A DNA stretch of 64,000 nt, from assembly GCA_033782935.1 (NCBI GenBank), contig JAWQEG010000286.1:5283501-5347500 (forward strand). Reading direction: 5' to 3'. The position numbers were made by a program, and so were the translations under genes. The DNA comes from Petrolisthes cinctipes (taxonomy: Eukaryota; Arthropoda; Malacostraca; Decapoda; Porcellanidae). Each line of letters starts with the position of its first letter. Within the stretch, counting starts at the first letter, position 1. Positions 39,180 to 50,319 of the stretch are shown here, one piece after another. The notes under the pieces were generated by a model. The model did no database searches, was not told the origin of the DNA, and saw only the letters and a list, made by a program, of their open reading frames with translations.

Positions 39180-42100
39180 GTACATGCTTACTCAGTGCTA
39201 GAATGTTTTCAAAATATTGGCTCAAAACATGCTGAAAATCGATATTTTAGGGGTCCAAAGTCGATATGTGCATGCATCTTCTGTACCCATTTATATCTCA
39301 AATTCAAGCTCAAAACACCCGAAAACTCGATATTTTTGGGTCCCAGAAGCGATCTGTACATGCCTACTGCGTGTTAGAGTATTTTCAAAATACAGGCCCA
39401 AAACATGCTGAAAATCGATATTTTAGATGCCCAAAGTCAATATGTGTATGTATCTTCTTTACCCATTTATATCCCAAATTCAGACTCAAAACACCCGAAA
39501 ATTCGATTTTTTTGGGTCCCAGAAGCGGTCTGTATATGCCTACTCAGTGCCAGAATATTTAAAAATAAATAGGCCCAAAACATGCTAAAAATCGATATTT
39601 TAGTTGTCCAAAGTCAATATGCGCATGCACATTCTGTACCCGTTTTTATCTCAAATTCATGCTCAAAACACCCGAAAACTCGATATTTTTGGGTCCCAGA
39701 AGCGATCTGTACATGCCTACTGCGTGTTAGAGTATTTTCAAAATACAGGCCCAAAACATGCTGAAAATCGATATTTTAGATGCCCTAAGTCAATATGTGT
39801 ATGTATCTTCTTTACCCGTTTATATCCCAAATTCAGACTCAAAACACCCGAAAATTCGATTTTTTTGGGTCCCAGAAGCGGTCTGTATATGCCTGCTGAG
39901 TGGTAGAATATTTTTAAAAAGTTAGGCCCAAAACATGCTAAAAATCGATATTTTAGGTGCCCAAAGTCGATATGTGTATGCATCTTCTTTACCCGTTTAT
40001 ATCCCAAATTCAGGCTAAAATAACCCGAAAGTTCGATATTTTTGGGTCCCAGAAGCGATCTGTACATGCCTTCTCAGTGCTAGAATGTTTTCAAAATATA
40101 GGCCCAAAACATGCTAAAAATCAATATTTTAGTTGTCCAAAGTCAATATGCGCATGCACATTCTGTACCCGTTTTTATCTCAAATTCATGCTCAAAACAC
40201 CCGAAAATTCGATATTTTTGGGTCCCAGAAGTGATTTGTACATGCCTACTGCGTGTTAGAGTATTTTCAAAATACAGGCCCAAAACATGCTGAAAATCGA
40301 TATTTTAGATGCCCAAATTCAATATGTGTATGTATCTTCTTTACCCGTTTATATCCCAAATTTAGACTCAAAACACCCGAAAATTTGATTTTTTTGGGTC
40401 CCAGAAGCGGTTTGTATATGCCTACTCAGTGCCAGAATATTTAAAAAAAAATCGGCCCAATACATGCTAAAAATCGATATTTTAGTTGTCCAAAGTCAAT
40501 ATGAGCATGTACATTCTGTACCCGTTTATATCTCAAATTCAGGCTCAAAACACCCGAAAATTCGATATTTTTGGGTCCCAGAAGCGATTTGTACATGCCT
40601 ACTGCGTGTCAGAGTATTTAAAAAATACAGGCCTAAAACATGCTGAAAATCGATATTTTAGATGCCCAAAGTCAATATGTGTATGCATCTTCTTTACCCG
40701 TTTATATCCCAAATTCAGACTCAAAACACCCGAAAATTCGATTTTTTTGTGTCCCAGAAGCGGTCTGTATATGCCTACTCATTGCCAGAATATTTTCAAA
40801 ATATAGGAACAAAACATGCTAAAAATCGATATTTTGGGTGCCCAAAGTCGATATGTGCATGCATCTTCTGTACCCGTTTATATCTCAAATTCAAGCTCAA
40901 AACACCCGAAAACTCGATATTTTTGTGTCCCATAAGCGATCTGTACATGCCAAGTCAGTGCTAGAATGTTTTCAAAATATAGGCTCAAAACATGCTAAAA
41001 ATCGATATTTTAGGTGCCCAAAGTCAAAATATTTATGCATTTTCTGTTTCCGTTTATATCCCAAATTCAGGCTAAAAAAACCCGAAAGTTCGATATTTTT
41101 GGGTCCCAGTAGCGATCTGTATATGCCTTCTCAGTGCTAAAATATTTAAAAAAAAATAGGCCCAAAACATGCTAAAAATCGATATTTTAGTTGTCCAAAG
41201 TCAATATGCGCATGCACATTCTGTACCCATTTTTATCTCAAATTCATGCTCAAAACACCCGAAAATTCGATATTTTTGAGTCCCAGAAGCGATTTGTACA
41301 TGCCTACTGCGTGTTAGAGTATTTTCAAAATAAAGACCCAAAACATGCTGAAAATCGATATTTTAGATGCCCAAAGTCAATATGTGTATGCATCTTCTTT
41401 ACCCGTTTATATCCCAAATTCAGACTCAAAACACCAGAAAATTCGATTTTTTGGGGTCCCATAAGCGTTCTGTATATGCCTACTCAGTGCCAGAATATTT
41501 AAAAAAAAATCGGGCCAAAACATTCTAAAAATCGATATTTTAGTTGTCCAAAGTCAATATGAGCATGCACATTCTGTACCCGTTTATATCTCAAATTCAG
41601 GCTCAAAACACCCGAAAATTCGATATTTTTGGGTCCCAGAAGCGATTTGTACATGCCTACTGCCTGTTAGAGTATTTAAAAAATACAGGCCCAAAACAAG
41701 CTGAAAATCGATATTTTAGATGCCAAAGTCAATATGTGTATGCATCTTCTTTACCCGTTTATATCCCAAATCCATGCTCAAAACACCCGAAAATTCGATA
41801 TTTTTTGGTCCAAGAAGCGATCTGTACATGCCTGCTCAGTGCTAGAATATTTTTAAAAGGTTAGGACCAAAACATGCTAAAAATCGATATTTTATGTGCC
41901 CAAAGTCGATATGTGTATGCATCTTCTGTAACCGTTTATATCCCAAATTCAGGCTCAAAACACCCGAAAATTCGATATTTGAGGGTCCCAGAAGAGATCT
42001 GTACATGCCTACTGCGTGTTAGAGTATTTTCAAAATACAGGCCCAAAACAAGCTGAAAATCGATATTTTAGTTGTCCAAAGTCAATATGCGCATGCACAT

Positions 42101-45100
42101 TCTGTACCCGTTTATATCTCAAATTCATGCTCAAAACACCCGAAAATTCGATATTTTTGGGTCCCAGAAGCGATTTGTACATGCCTACTGCGTGTTAGAG
42201 TATTTTCAAAATACAGGCCCAAAACATGCTGAAAATCGATATTTTAGGTGCCCTAAGTCAATATGTGTATGTATCTTCTGTACCCGTTTATATCCCAAAT
42301 CCATGCTCAAAACACCCGAAAATTCGATATTTTTGGGTCCAAGAAGCGATCTGTACATGCCTGCTCAGTGCTAGAATATTTTTAAAAGGTTAGGCCCAAA
42401 ACATGCTAAAAATCGATATTTTATGTGCCCAAAGTCGATATGTGTATGCATCTTCTGTACCCGTTTATATCCCAAATTCAGGCTCAAAACACCCGAAAAT
42501 TCGATATTTGAGGGTCCCAGAAGAGATCTGTACATGCCTACTGCGTGTTAGAGTATTTTCAAAATACAGGCCCAAAACAAGCTGAAAATCGATATTTTAG
42601 GTGCCCAAAGTCAATATGTGTATGCATCTTCTGTACCCGTTTATATCCCAAATTTAGACTCAAAACACCGGAAAATTCGATTTTTTGGGGTCCCATAAGC
42701 GTTCTGTATATGCCTACTCAGTGCCAGAATATTTAAAAAAAAATCGGCCTAAAACATTCTAAAAATCGATATTTTAGTTGTCCAAAGTCAATTTGAGCAT
42801 GCATCTTCTGTACCCGTTTATATCCCAAATTCAGGCTCAAAACACCCGAAAATTCAATATTTTTGGGTCCCAGAAGAGCTCTGTACATGCCTACTGCGTG
42901 TTAGAGTATTTTCAAAATACAGGACCAAAACATGCTGAAAATCGATATTTTAGGTGCCCAAAGTCAATACGTGTATGCATCTTCTGTACCCGCTTATATC
43001 CCAAATTCAGGCTCAAAACACCGGAAAATTCAATATTTTTGGGTCCCAGAAGCGATCTGTACATGCCTACTCAGTGCTATAATGTTTTCAAAATATTGGC
43101 TCAAAACATGCTGAAAATCGATATTTTAGGGGTCCAAAGTCGATATGTGCATTCATCTTCTGTACCCGTTTATATCTCAAATTCATGCTCAAAACACCCG
43201 AAAACTCGATATTTTTGGGTCCCAGAAGCGATCTGTACATGCCTACTCCGTGTTAGAGTATTTTCAAAATACAGGGCCAAAACATGCTGAAATCGATATT
43301 TTAGGTGCCCAAAGTCAAAATGTTTATGCATCTTCTGTTTCCCTTTATATCCCAAATTCAGGCTAAAAAAACCCGAAAGTTCGATTTTTTTGGGTCCCAG
43401 AAGCGATCTGTACATGCCTTCTCAGTGCTAAAATATTAAAAAAAAAATAGGCCCAAAACATGCTAAAAATCGATATTTTAGTTGTCCAAAGTCAATATGC
43501 GCATGCACATTCTGTACCCGTTTTTATCTCAAATTCATGCTCAAAACACCCGAAATTCGATATTTTTGGGTCCCAGAAGCGATTTGTACATGCCTACTGC
43601 GTGTTAGAGTATTTTCAAAATACAGGCCCAAAACATGCTGAAAATCGATATTTTAGATGCCCAAAGTTAATATGTGTATGTATCTTCTTTACCCGTTTAT
43701 ATCCCAAATTCAGACTCAAAATACCCGAAAATTCGATTTTTTTGGGTCCCAGAAGCGGTCTGTATATGCCTACTCAGTGCCAGAATATTTTCAAAATATA
43801 GGCCCAAAACATGCTAAAAATCGATATTTTGGGTGCCCGAAGTCGATATGTGCATGCATCTTCTGTACCCGTTTATATCCCAAATTCATGCTCAAAACAC
43901 CCGAATATTCGATATTTTTGGGTCCTAGAAGCGATCTGTTCATGCCGACTCAGTTCTAGAATATTTAAAACAAAATAGGCCTAAAACATGTAAAAATCGA
44001 TATTTTAGGTGCCCAAAGTCAATATGTGTATGCATCTTCTGTACCCGTTTATATCCCAAATTCAGGCTCAAAACACCCGAAAATTCGATGTTTTTGGGTC
44101 CCAGAAGAGCTCTGTACATGCCTACTGCGTGTTAGAGTATTTTCAAAATACAGGCCCAAAACATGCTGAAAATCGATATTTTAGGTGCCCAAAGTCAATA
44201 CGTGTATGCATCTTCTGTACCCGTTTTTTCCCAAATTCATGCTTAAAACACCCGAATATTCGATATTTTCGGGTCCCAGAAGCGATCTGTATATGCCTAC
44301 TCAGTGCTAGAATGTTTTCAAAGTATAGGCTCAACACATGCTAAAAATCGATATTTTAGGTGCCTACAGTCGATATGTGCATGCATCTTCTTTACCCGTT
44401 TATATCTCAAATTCAGGCTCAAAACACCCTAAAATTCGATATTTTTGGGTCCCAGAAGCGATCTGTACATGCCTACTGCGTGTTTGAGTATTTTCAAATT
44501 ACAGGCCCAAAACATGCTGAAATCGATATTTTAGGTGCCCAAAGTCAAAATGTTTATGCATCTTCTGTTTCCGTTTATATCCGAAATTCAGGCTCAAAAA
44601 ATCCGAAAGTTCGATATTTTTGGGTCCCAGAAGCGATCTGTACATGCCTTCTCAGTGCTAGAATATTTAAAAAAATATAGGCCCAAAACATGCTAAAAAT
44701 CGATATTTTAGTTGTCCAAAGTCAATATGCGCATGCATATTCTGTACCCGTTTATATCTCAAATTCATGCTCAAAACACCCGAAAATACGATATTTTTGG
44801 GTCCCAGAAGCGGTCTGTATATGCCTACTCAGTGCCAGAATATTTTCAAAATATAGGCCCAAAACATGCTAAAAATCGATATTTTGGGTGCCCAAAGTCG
44901 ATATGTGCATGCATCTTCTGTACCCGTTTATATCCCAAATTCAGGCTCAAAACACCCGAAAATTCAATATTTTTGGGTCCCAGAAGCGATCTGTACATGC
45001 CTACTCAGTGCTAGAATGTTTTCAAAATATTGGCTCAAAACATGCTAAAAATCGATATTTTAGGGGTCCAAAGTCGATATGTGCATGCATCTTCTGTACC

Positions 45101-45640
45101 CGTTTATATCTCAAATTCAGGCTCAAAACAGCCGAAAATTCGATATTTTTGGGTCCCAGAAGCGATCTGTACATGCCTACTCCGTGTTAGAGTCTTTTTT
45201 TTAAAATAGGCCCAAAACATGCTAAAAATCGATATTTTAGTTGTCCAAAGTCAATATGCGCATGCACATTCTGTACCCGTTTATATCTCAAATTCATGCT
45301 CAAAACACCCGAAAATTCGATATTTTTGGGTCCCAGAAGCGATTTGTACATGCCTACTGCGTGTTAGAGTATTTTAAAAATACAGGCCCAAAACATGCTG
45401 AAAATCGATATTTTAGGTGCCCAAAGTCAATATGTGTATGTATCTTCTGTACCCGTTTATATCCCAAATTCATGCTCAAAACACCCGAAAATTCGATATT
45501 TTTGGGTCCCAGAAGCGATCTGTACATGCCTACTCAGTGCTAGAATGTTTTCAAAAAGTTAGGCCCAAATCATGCTAAAAATCGATATTTTAGGTGCCCA
45601 AAGTCGATATGTGCATGCATCATTTGTACCCGTTTATATT

Positions 45641-45704
45641 GGCTGGGGCCAAAGCCCTTAAAGTATTGCCCACATCATTACAGGCAATACCTCCCCTACA
45701 GGGC
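45641..45704 (-). mobile_element. Retroposon fragment related to the SINE-like insert at 50320
   Basis: GGCTGGGGCC, CCCTTAAAGTATTGCCC, ACAGGCAATA and CCCCTAC occur in the same order as in the reverse complement of 50407-50493, with a ~12-bp gap near the start. It abuts the end of the satellite array exactly, so this insertion may have defined the array edge. The portion beyond 45704 has no match I can see. Confidence 0.6.
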
Positions 45705-45947
45705 AAGTACGAAGGATAAAAGGAATACAGGGATAGATGTCTAATATCTAAAGGATAATATATAATCAGTAGTCTATCCCACTACGATGGTGAACAAAAG
45801 ACAGTGCCTTTATTTAAAGGATATAATGTAACAGATATTCTAATTATAATTGCTTGTTATTACTTTTCAATTAATCACCTTCATTTTTCTTACCCTCTTC
45901 CCCGTCACCCTCGCCTCAAATCATCACATTTCTTCTCTCCTATATCC
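45705..45947. other. Unassigned AT-rich interval
   Basis: About 240 bp between the retroposon fragment and the first hAT element. I see no ORF, RNA gene or repeat in it apart from a pyrimidine-rich patch (CTTACCCTCTTCCCCGTCACCC). Confidence 0.5.
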
Positions 45948-46081
45948 ACCTACGTCAGTGGTTCTTAATTAACCTTTTTCAATATATGCACCCCTTTCAA
46001 ATCAGCAGTCAGTTTTCGCACCCCTCTATTGCTGAAAAAAAAATGCTAAAACTGAAATACGTGGTTTTAATAAGTACATTT

Positions 46082-46124
46082 GTAGCCATCACAATACATT
46101 ACATGAAAGTATTGTAATGGCTAC
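46082..46124. repeat. Hairpin-forming inverted repeat inside hAT element 1
   Basis: GTAGCCATCACAATAC and GTATTGTAATGGCTAC are 16-bp arms with one mismatch around an 11-nt loop. If transcribed it would form a short stem-loop. No further evidence for a functional RNA. Confidence 0.7.
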
Positions 46125-46322
46125 ACCGCTACAGTAATGATTTATGTTATATAAACCAACCATTTAAATACATGTGAAGAAAGCAAAATCAGAAATGATT
46201 CACAACCAATCCTCCACCCTACTGTATATGTATCAATAAGAAAAAGTTATTAATACAGGGAAACCATAAATCACTCAAACAGATGACTGTGTGTTAATGG
46301 TGCGGGAGGGTGGTGACGATAA

Positions 46323-46400
46323 CCTCCCTCCCTCTGTGTCACCTACATGTCCTCCCTCCCTCTGTGTCACCTATACGTGTCCTCCCTCCCTCGTCCCTCC
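46323..46400. repeat. C-rich minisatellite (~28-30-bp unit)
   Basis: Two and a half copies of a unit starting CCTCCCTCCCTCTGTGTCAC. The complementary strand has several closely spaced GGG runs (GGGAGGGAGG repeated three times), which could form a G-quadruplex. Confidence 0.65.
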
Positions 46401-46664
46401 GAATCACATACATATTTACTCGAGTCTGTTGCAACGTTGGCACTTCATTAGGAAATTAGGTGTAGGTTTTTCTCTAGCTCAAAACACTGCTGTAGCAAAA
46501 AGATTATTTTTTTTTGCAGAAAAAAATAACATGCGTATATAAAAATATAATTTGCTTTAATTATGCCTATCCTCGCACCCCTTAGGAACCGGACTCGCAC
46601 CACCTAGGGGTGCGAGCACCCCTGGTTAAGAACCACTGACCTACGTTAATGCACTTCTTTAAAC

Positions 46665-47091
46665 CCGGGTTCTTCAAACTACGGGTTCCGAATTCCTCCA
46701 AACTGGGTCGCAGGCTCACAAAAATAAATACATGAATAAAATAGAATAATAATGTTCGTGACAATAAAATAAATATGAAGTTCATACATGAATCCACCTA
46801 ACATCTTTTATAATTGAAAATTCATATATTTGATTACCAATAAAACAAAATCATTGCACAAATATTAGCCTTCTTGAGAGAGAGTGAGAGAGAGTGGGAG
46901 GGGTAGGTGAGGCAATGTTTATAATTCTGTTTAGAATGCCTTGTAATCATAATTATTGTGTTTCAGTTTCTGGCCTTGTATTTTCTTAGGTTGATAATTC
47001 TGGTCATTTGTAAAAGATCTTTCTGTATGGGTCGCGAGAATGATGTCATAGTAAAAACTGGGTCACGACTGAAAAAGTTTGAAGAACCCTG
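46665..47091. mobile_element. Non-autonomous hAT-like element (MITE) 2
   Basis: A 427-bp element with inverted ends CCGGGTTCTTCAAACT (left) and AGTTTGAAGAACCCTG (right), flanked by a perfect 8-bp direct repeat CTTTAAAC (46657-46664 and 47092-47099). Sub-terminal CTGGGTCGC and GGGTCACGA segments are also inverted. The termini resemble hAT CAGGGTTCT ends but differ from element 1, so this is a second family. No transposase ORF. A GA-rich patch lies at ~46876-46910. Confidence 0.88.
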
Positions 47092-47099
47092 CTTTAAAC

Positions 47100-47330
47100 T
47101 ATTGGTGATTCGATACCGTTCACAGTGTATGCTTCATTCATTCCTTCTGACACACGCCTTCTCTACCTGATCATTCGTTACCCTCCAATATAGCTCCGCC
47201 CACATTTCTCTCCTCAACTCCCACTAATATCCCCCCCTCCCTCCACCTGCAACTGTTGCCAGATCCGACGAGAGCCAAACCAAGTCGCTGATGGATGGGG
47301 TGTGGACCCTTGATCTGTCCGGAGCTGTAC
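47100..47330. other. Unassigned interval left of the Gypsy relic
   Basis: About 230 bp with no ORF or repeat I can support. The Gypsy reading frame loses all similarity to reverse transcriptase here, right after the LSKC motif, so the element is truncated at about 47330. Confidence 0.5.
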
Positions 47331-48650
47331 ATTTTGACAGTTTAACCTTTAATCCAACATCCTGCAGTCGTTGTAAGACTCTAGCTGTTATTTTTTGTAG
47401 GTGTGAATTTACATCAGGGCTGACAATAATTAAGTCATCTAAGTAAGCTACAACATCTTGAGTCATGTCGCTGAAGATAGTATTTATCATCCTTTGGAAT
47501 GTTAGGGGTGCATTGGATAATCTAAAGGGCATTCTGAAAAATTGCCAATGACCATTGGGGCGCTAAAAGCAGTAATAGGTTTGAATTGGTCATCTAATTC
47601 TACTTGCCAATAACCACTAATTAGGTCAAGACTACTAAAGACTCCGTTATTTTCCCCAATATCCATGAGGATTTCTTTAAGTACAGGTAATGGGTACCTA
47701 TCCATGACAGTTTTCTTATTTATCTTCCTAAAATCTGTAACAGGGCGGAAATCACCTGTTTTCTTAGTCACCAAGAATAATGGGCTGTTATAAGGACTGT
47801 TTGAAGACTCAATGATTCCTTCTGTAGACATATCATCCACCATTTTATTCATTTTTTGTCTTTGACTATGAGGTAATCTGTAAGCTTTCACATATACTGG
47901 ATCTGTGTCTGTTAATGATATGTGATGTTTAACTAGTGTTGTTTTCCCCAACCGCTCACCAGGTAAAGCAATAGCCGACCTGTGATTTGCTAATATATGT
48001 AAAAGCTGTGTGCGATGTGAAGGAAAATCATTTACTTGTACATGCTCATATAATTCATTAATAGTTTGCCTAAGTTGCAATTCATCAACAGTGTGTATGT
48101 TGGCTAAGGGAGGAGATTCTTTTTCCATTTGTATTGGTTTAAGAAACACAAGAAAGTCACCTAGGTATGTACCTGGTTTTATTTTCACTGCCTGATCAAC
48201 CTTGTTAAAAATTAGAGCTTCAATGAAGTTGTCTTTTTGTACCAGAGAAAATATGGATTCCATACCAACATTATTTATTTTACAAGTTTCACTTAAGGAT
48301 ATGGTTTGATTTCCCACATAATTGTCACCTTTCACTTTCACCGTTATGATAGCAAACCCTTTACTTGGTAATTTTACCGTACTTTTGACACTGCCTGCCA
48401 GTCGAGTCTGTGAGTCACTGACCCTTGTCTCCGAGCCTACAGCTGTGCACTGCTGACTCCGCGGTTGACATGGGTACACTTGGCCCTGAAAGATAATTGA
48501 CAGGAGGGATATTGCAATGTCAAGGTAGTGATCTGTCAGTTCTTTTAAACCTAACAATCCATCAGTTGGCAAACTGAAGTTTTCACAAATATAAAAGGTG
48601 CATTTTAGTCTCTGACTATTTAATGAAAGTGTAATAGGAAATTGGACCAT
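47331..48650 (-). pseudogene. Gypsy pol fragment: protease C-terminus and reverse transcriptase, frameshifted
   Basis: The first frame (48650-47502, 382 codons) holds the end of the protease region, then a canonical Gypsy RT start: PYNSPLFLV, GDFRPVTDFRKIN, DRYPLPVL and FSSLDLISGYWQVELD, the last with the first catalytic Asp. Near 47555 the frame shifts. The second frame (47532 downward) continues with MPFRLSNAP, FQRMIN and the catalytic YLDDLIIVS, then LSKC. After that the similarity ends at about 47330. The RT thumb, RNase H and integrase are missing. The enzyme would have copied element RNA to DNA, but this copy cannot. Confidence 0.88.
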
Positions 48651-48911
48651 ACCTTTAATGATTAATTTACTACCAGATAAAGCTTAAATCTGATGGTTGA
48701 ATAGACCATCGTTGTTGTGGGTTTTCCTTTAACAGCTGTTTAAGTGTTACTTCAGACAGTAATGATACACAAGCTCCTGTATCAAAAGCTAACGAGACAT
48801 TTGTATTCCCAATGTTACAAGGAAGTGATAGTACATCAACTTTACCCAAGACAGCAACAAGTATATTTATTTGTTTAGGCGTGATTAAATTGGCGGTTTT
48901 TTTTGTTTTTT
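48651..48911 (-). pseudogene. Gypsy aspartic protease fragment
   Basis: The minus-strand frame between the zinc-knuckle ORF and the RT ORF carries the retropepsin active-site segment FDTGACVSLLS (Asp codon near 48783). It is out of frame with the zinc-knuckle ORF before it and shifts again by one base near 48685 before joining the RT frame. Some Gypsy elements use programmed frameshifts between gag and pol, but the second shift inside pol looks like decay. Confidence 0.75.
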
Positions 48912-49262
48912 TTAATCGTCACCTGTATTTGCACGTCTATTATTTATTTGGTCTCTTGCATTTAATGTGACTCTACATTCATCTGTGTTATGTGTCACAC
49001 TATTATGAATAATGCAATACTTGTTACTGGGCTTGTTCTCACATTCACTTGCTACTTTATTACTATTATCCTTACTTTTGACATTTGAGCGATTATTCTT
49101 GTTAAAGTAACACTTATCTGGGCTGTGTCCATATTTTCTGCAGATTTTACAATAAGGTTTCTTCTTCGAACTCTGAGGTGTGAAGTTTGTAGTGTGTTGT
49201 GTCTGTGAAGTGCTGTGGTGAGTGTCTGTGTCAGTGATCACGGCTACAGGTAGGGCTCTAGG
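48912..49262 (-). pseudogene. Gypsy gag C-terminus (nucleocapsid zinc knuckles)
   Basis: The ORF from 49241 has a canonical CCHC knuckle (CX2CX4HX4C, residues 31-44) and a second, CHHC-type knuckle (CX2HX4HX4C, residues 76-89), both typical of the RNA-binding nucleocapsid part of retrotransposon Gag. The frame extends upstream to the transposon junction at 49262. The other half of gag lies 4 kb away at 53337-54172; the frame on the two sides is compatible when the insert and one TA are discounted. Confidence 0.85.
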
Positions 49263-49323
49263 TACAGTCTGTTACAGTTCCGACTGGGCCACCCAGTATC
49301 GAGAAATCGTAGATGTGGCAGCA

Positions 49324-49342
49324 GTGTGTGTGTGTGTGTGTG
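49324..49342. repeat. (TG)n microsatellite near the left terminus of the foldback element
   Basis: About nine TG units. The mirror (CA)n tract lies at 53260-53277 in the right arm. Confidence 0.9.
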
Positions 49343-49828
49343 CTCGAAAATTATACGGATCGTCAACACTCTCCCTCTGTAGTGAACATGACCCTGCCTC
49401 AAAGTTCATTCCATAGATGGCGCTGTGTAGTTGTGGAAGGAATGTGGACTGCAGGGTTGAAGTTTCGGGAAACATCTATGCTCGTGCCAATGAGTCATGA
49501 GCTCTCAGGCAGAGTGGTTGAGGAATGCTATTATGGAAATTTAACAACTATATTACACAATGATCAGGTGAAGCTAAGGTTAAGTTGTTCGTGTCCTGAA
49601 CAGTGAATATTTCTTCTTAATGGTTATCATGTTTGGCATGCAACATTGCATTGTTTTCTTGTTTTTCTACCAACTCGAGCAGATCGAGCAGATAGGTTGT
49701 TTGCTTTGGCCATCATATTTTGGTAAGCATTATTTGATGTTCACCTCTGATTTTGTATTTTATTTGTAAGTCACGTTACAGTGTATTACATGCATAGTAA
49801 AATTCCTTCATTACTAAATACTCCTTCT

Positions 49829-49830
49829 CA

Positions 49831-49861
<31 letters not shown>

Positions 49862-49877
49862 ACGTTAAAGTGTACTG

Positions 49878-49952
<75 letters not shown>
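49829..49952. repeat. (CT)n microsatellites in the left arm
   Basis: Two CT tracts (about 49829-49859 and 49880-49952) separated by a ~20-bp unique piece. The right arm has only a (GA)n tract of ~31 bp at 52689-52719, so the tract expanded, or was duplicated, on one side. Confidence 0.9.
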
Positions 49953-49956
<4 letters not shown>

Positions 49957-50319
49957 GAACACTATCTTATCTTATCCAGTCTATTTAGATATGAAATCGT
50001 ATGGAGATTTAGGACCAATTCCACATTTGTTCGTTGTAGTTTGTTAGCGCCCAAACGAAAGAATCTAAACTGTGTAAATGACTTTTGACTGATTTATTGG
50101 ATTAATCTGATGAGTAAAGTTTACAGATATTGTAATAATACTAGTGCTTGATAGTTTTGGTGAATAGGTATACTCAGCTTTTGGGAAATAACGAAGGCTT
50201 ACGAGTGTGTTTGGGGAGGAATCTGACAAACAAAATAACTATGTGGGACCGGCCCTGACTCCTTGACATTCCACGTTAAACACATAAGTGTCGAAATATG
50301 TGATCTTTTGCCAATGATA

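Larger units (their letters stand above)
24228..45640. repeat. Satellite array, right block (~176-bp monomer)
   Basis: About 122 monomers of the same satellite, in the same orientation and in phase with the left block across the LINE. The monomer variants differ from those at 1-10 kb. Common forms here carry TTAGTTGTCCAAAGTCAATA with GCGCATGCACATTC, TTAGGGGTCCAAAGTCGATA, TTAGATGCCCAAAG, or TTTGGGTGCCCAAAG. The linker between the GTGCTAGAAT segment and AGGCCC takes several forms, such as GTTTTCAAAATATAGG, ATTTAAAAAAAAATAGG, ATTTTAAAAAAGTTAGG and ATTTAAAACAAAATAGAC. The array stops at 45640, inside the TTTATAT segment, where a retroposon fragment begins. Confidence 0.96.
45956..46638. mobile_element. 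Non-autonomous hAT-like element (MITE) 1
   Basis: A 683-bp element with terminal inverted repeats CAGTGGTTCTTAA..ACC at the left and GGTTAAGAACCACTG at the right (the left copy has a TTA insertion). It is flanked by a perfect 8-bp direct repeat ACCTACGT (45948-45955 and 46639-46646). The 8-bp duplication plus CAGTGGTTCT termini are diagnostic of the hAT superfamily. There is no transposase ORF, so mobility would depend on an enzyme supplied elsewhere. The inside holds a strong hairpin (46082-46124), a C-rich minisatellite (~46323-46400) and a short run of T. Perfect target duplications suggest a fairly recent insertion. Confidence 0.9.

Noticed and set aside
1..45640. Hundreds of 60-217-codon ORFs on both strands of the satellite, including 217 codons at 3913-4566
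   Set aside because: They recur at the 176-bp period in overlapping frames, change frame at every monomer (176 is not a multiple of three) and have no domain. They follow from the low stop density of the monomer.
46876..46910. GA-rich tract as a regulatory GAGA element
   Set aside because: It is short and lies within a MITE; GA microsatellites are abundant throughout the right half of the window.
49781..50088. Plus-strand ORFs rich in Ser-Leu
   Set aside because: They are translations of the CT microsatellites.
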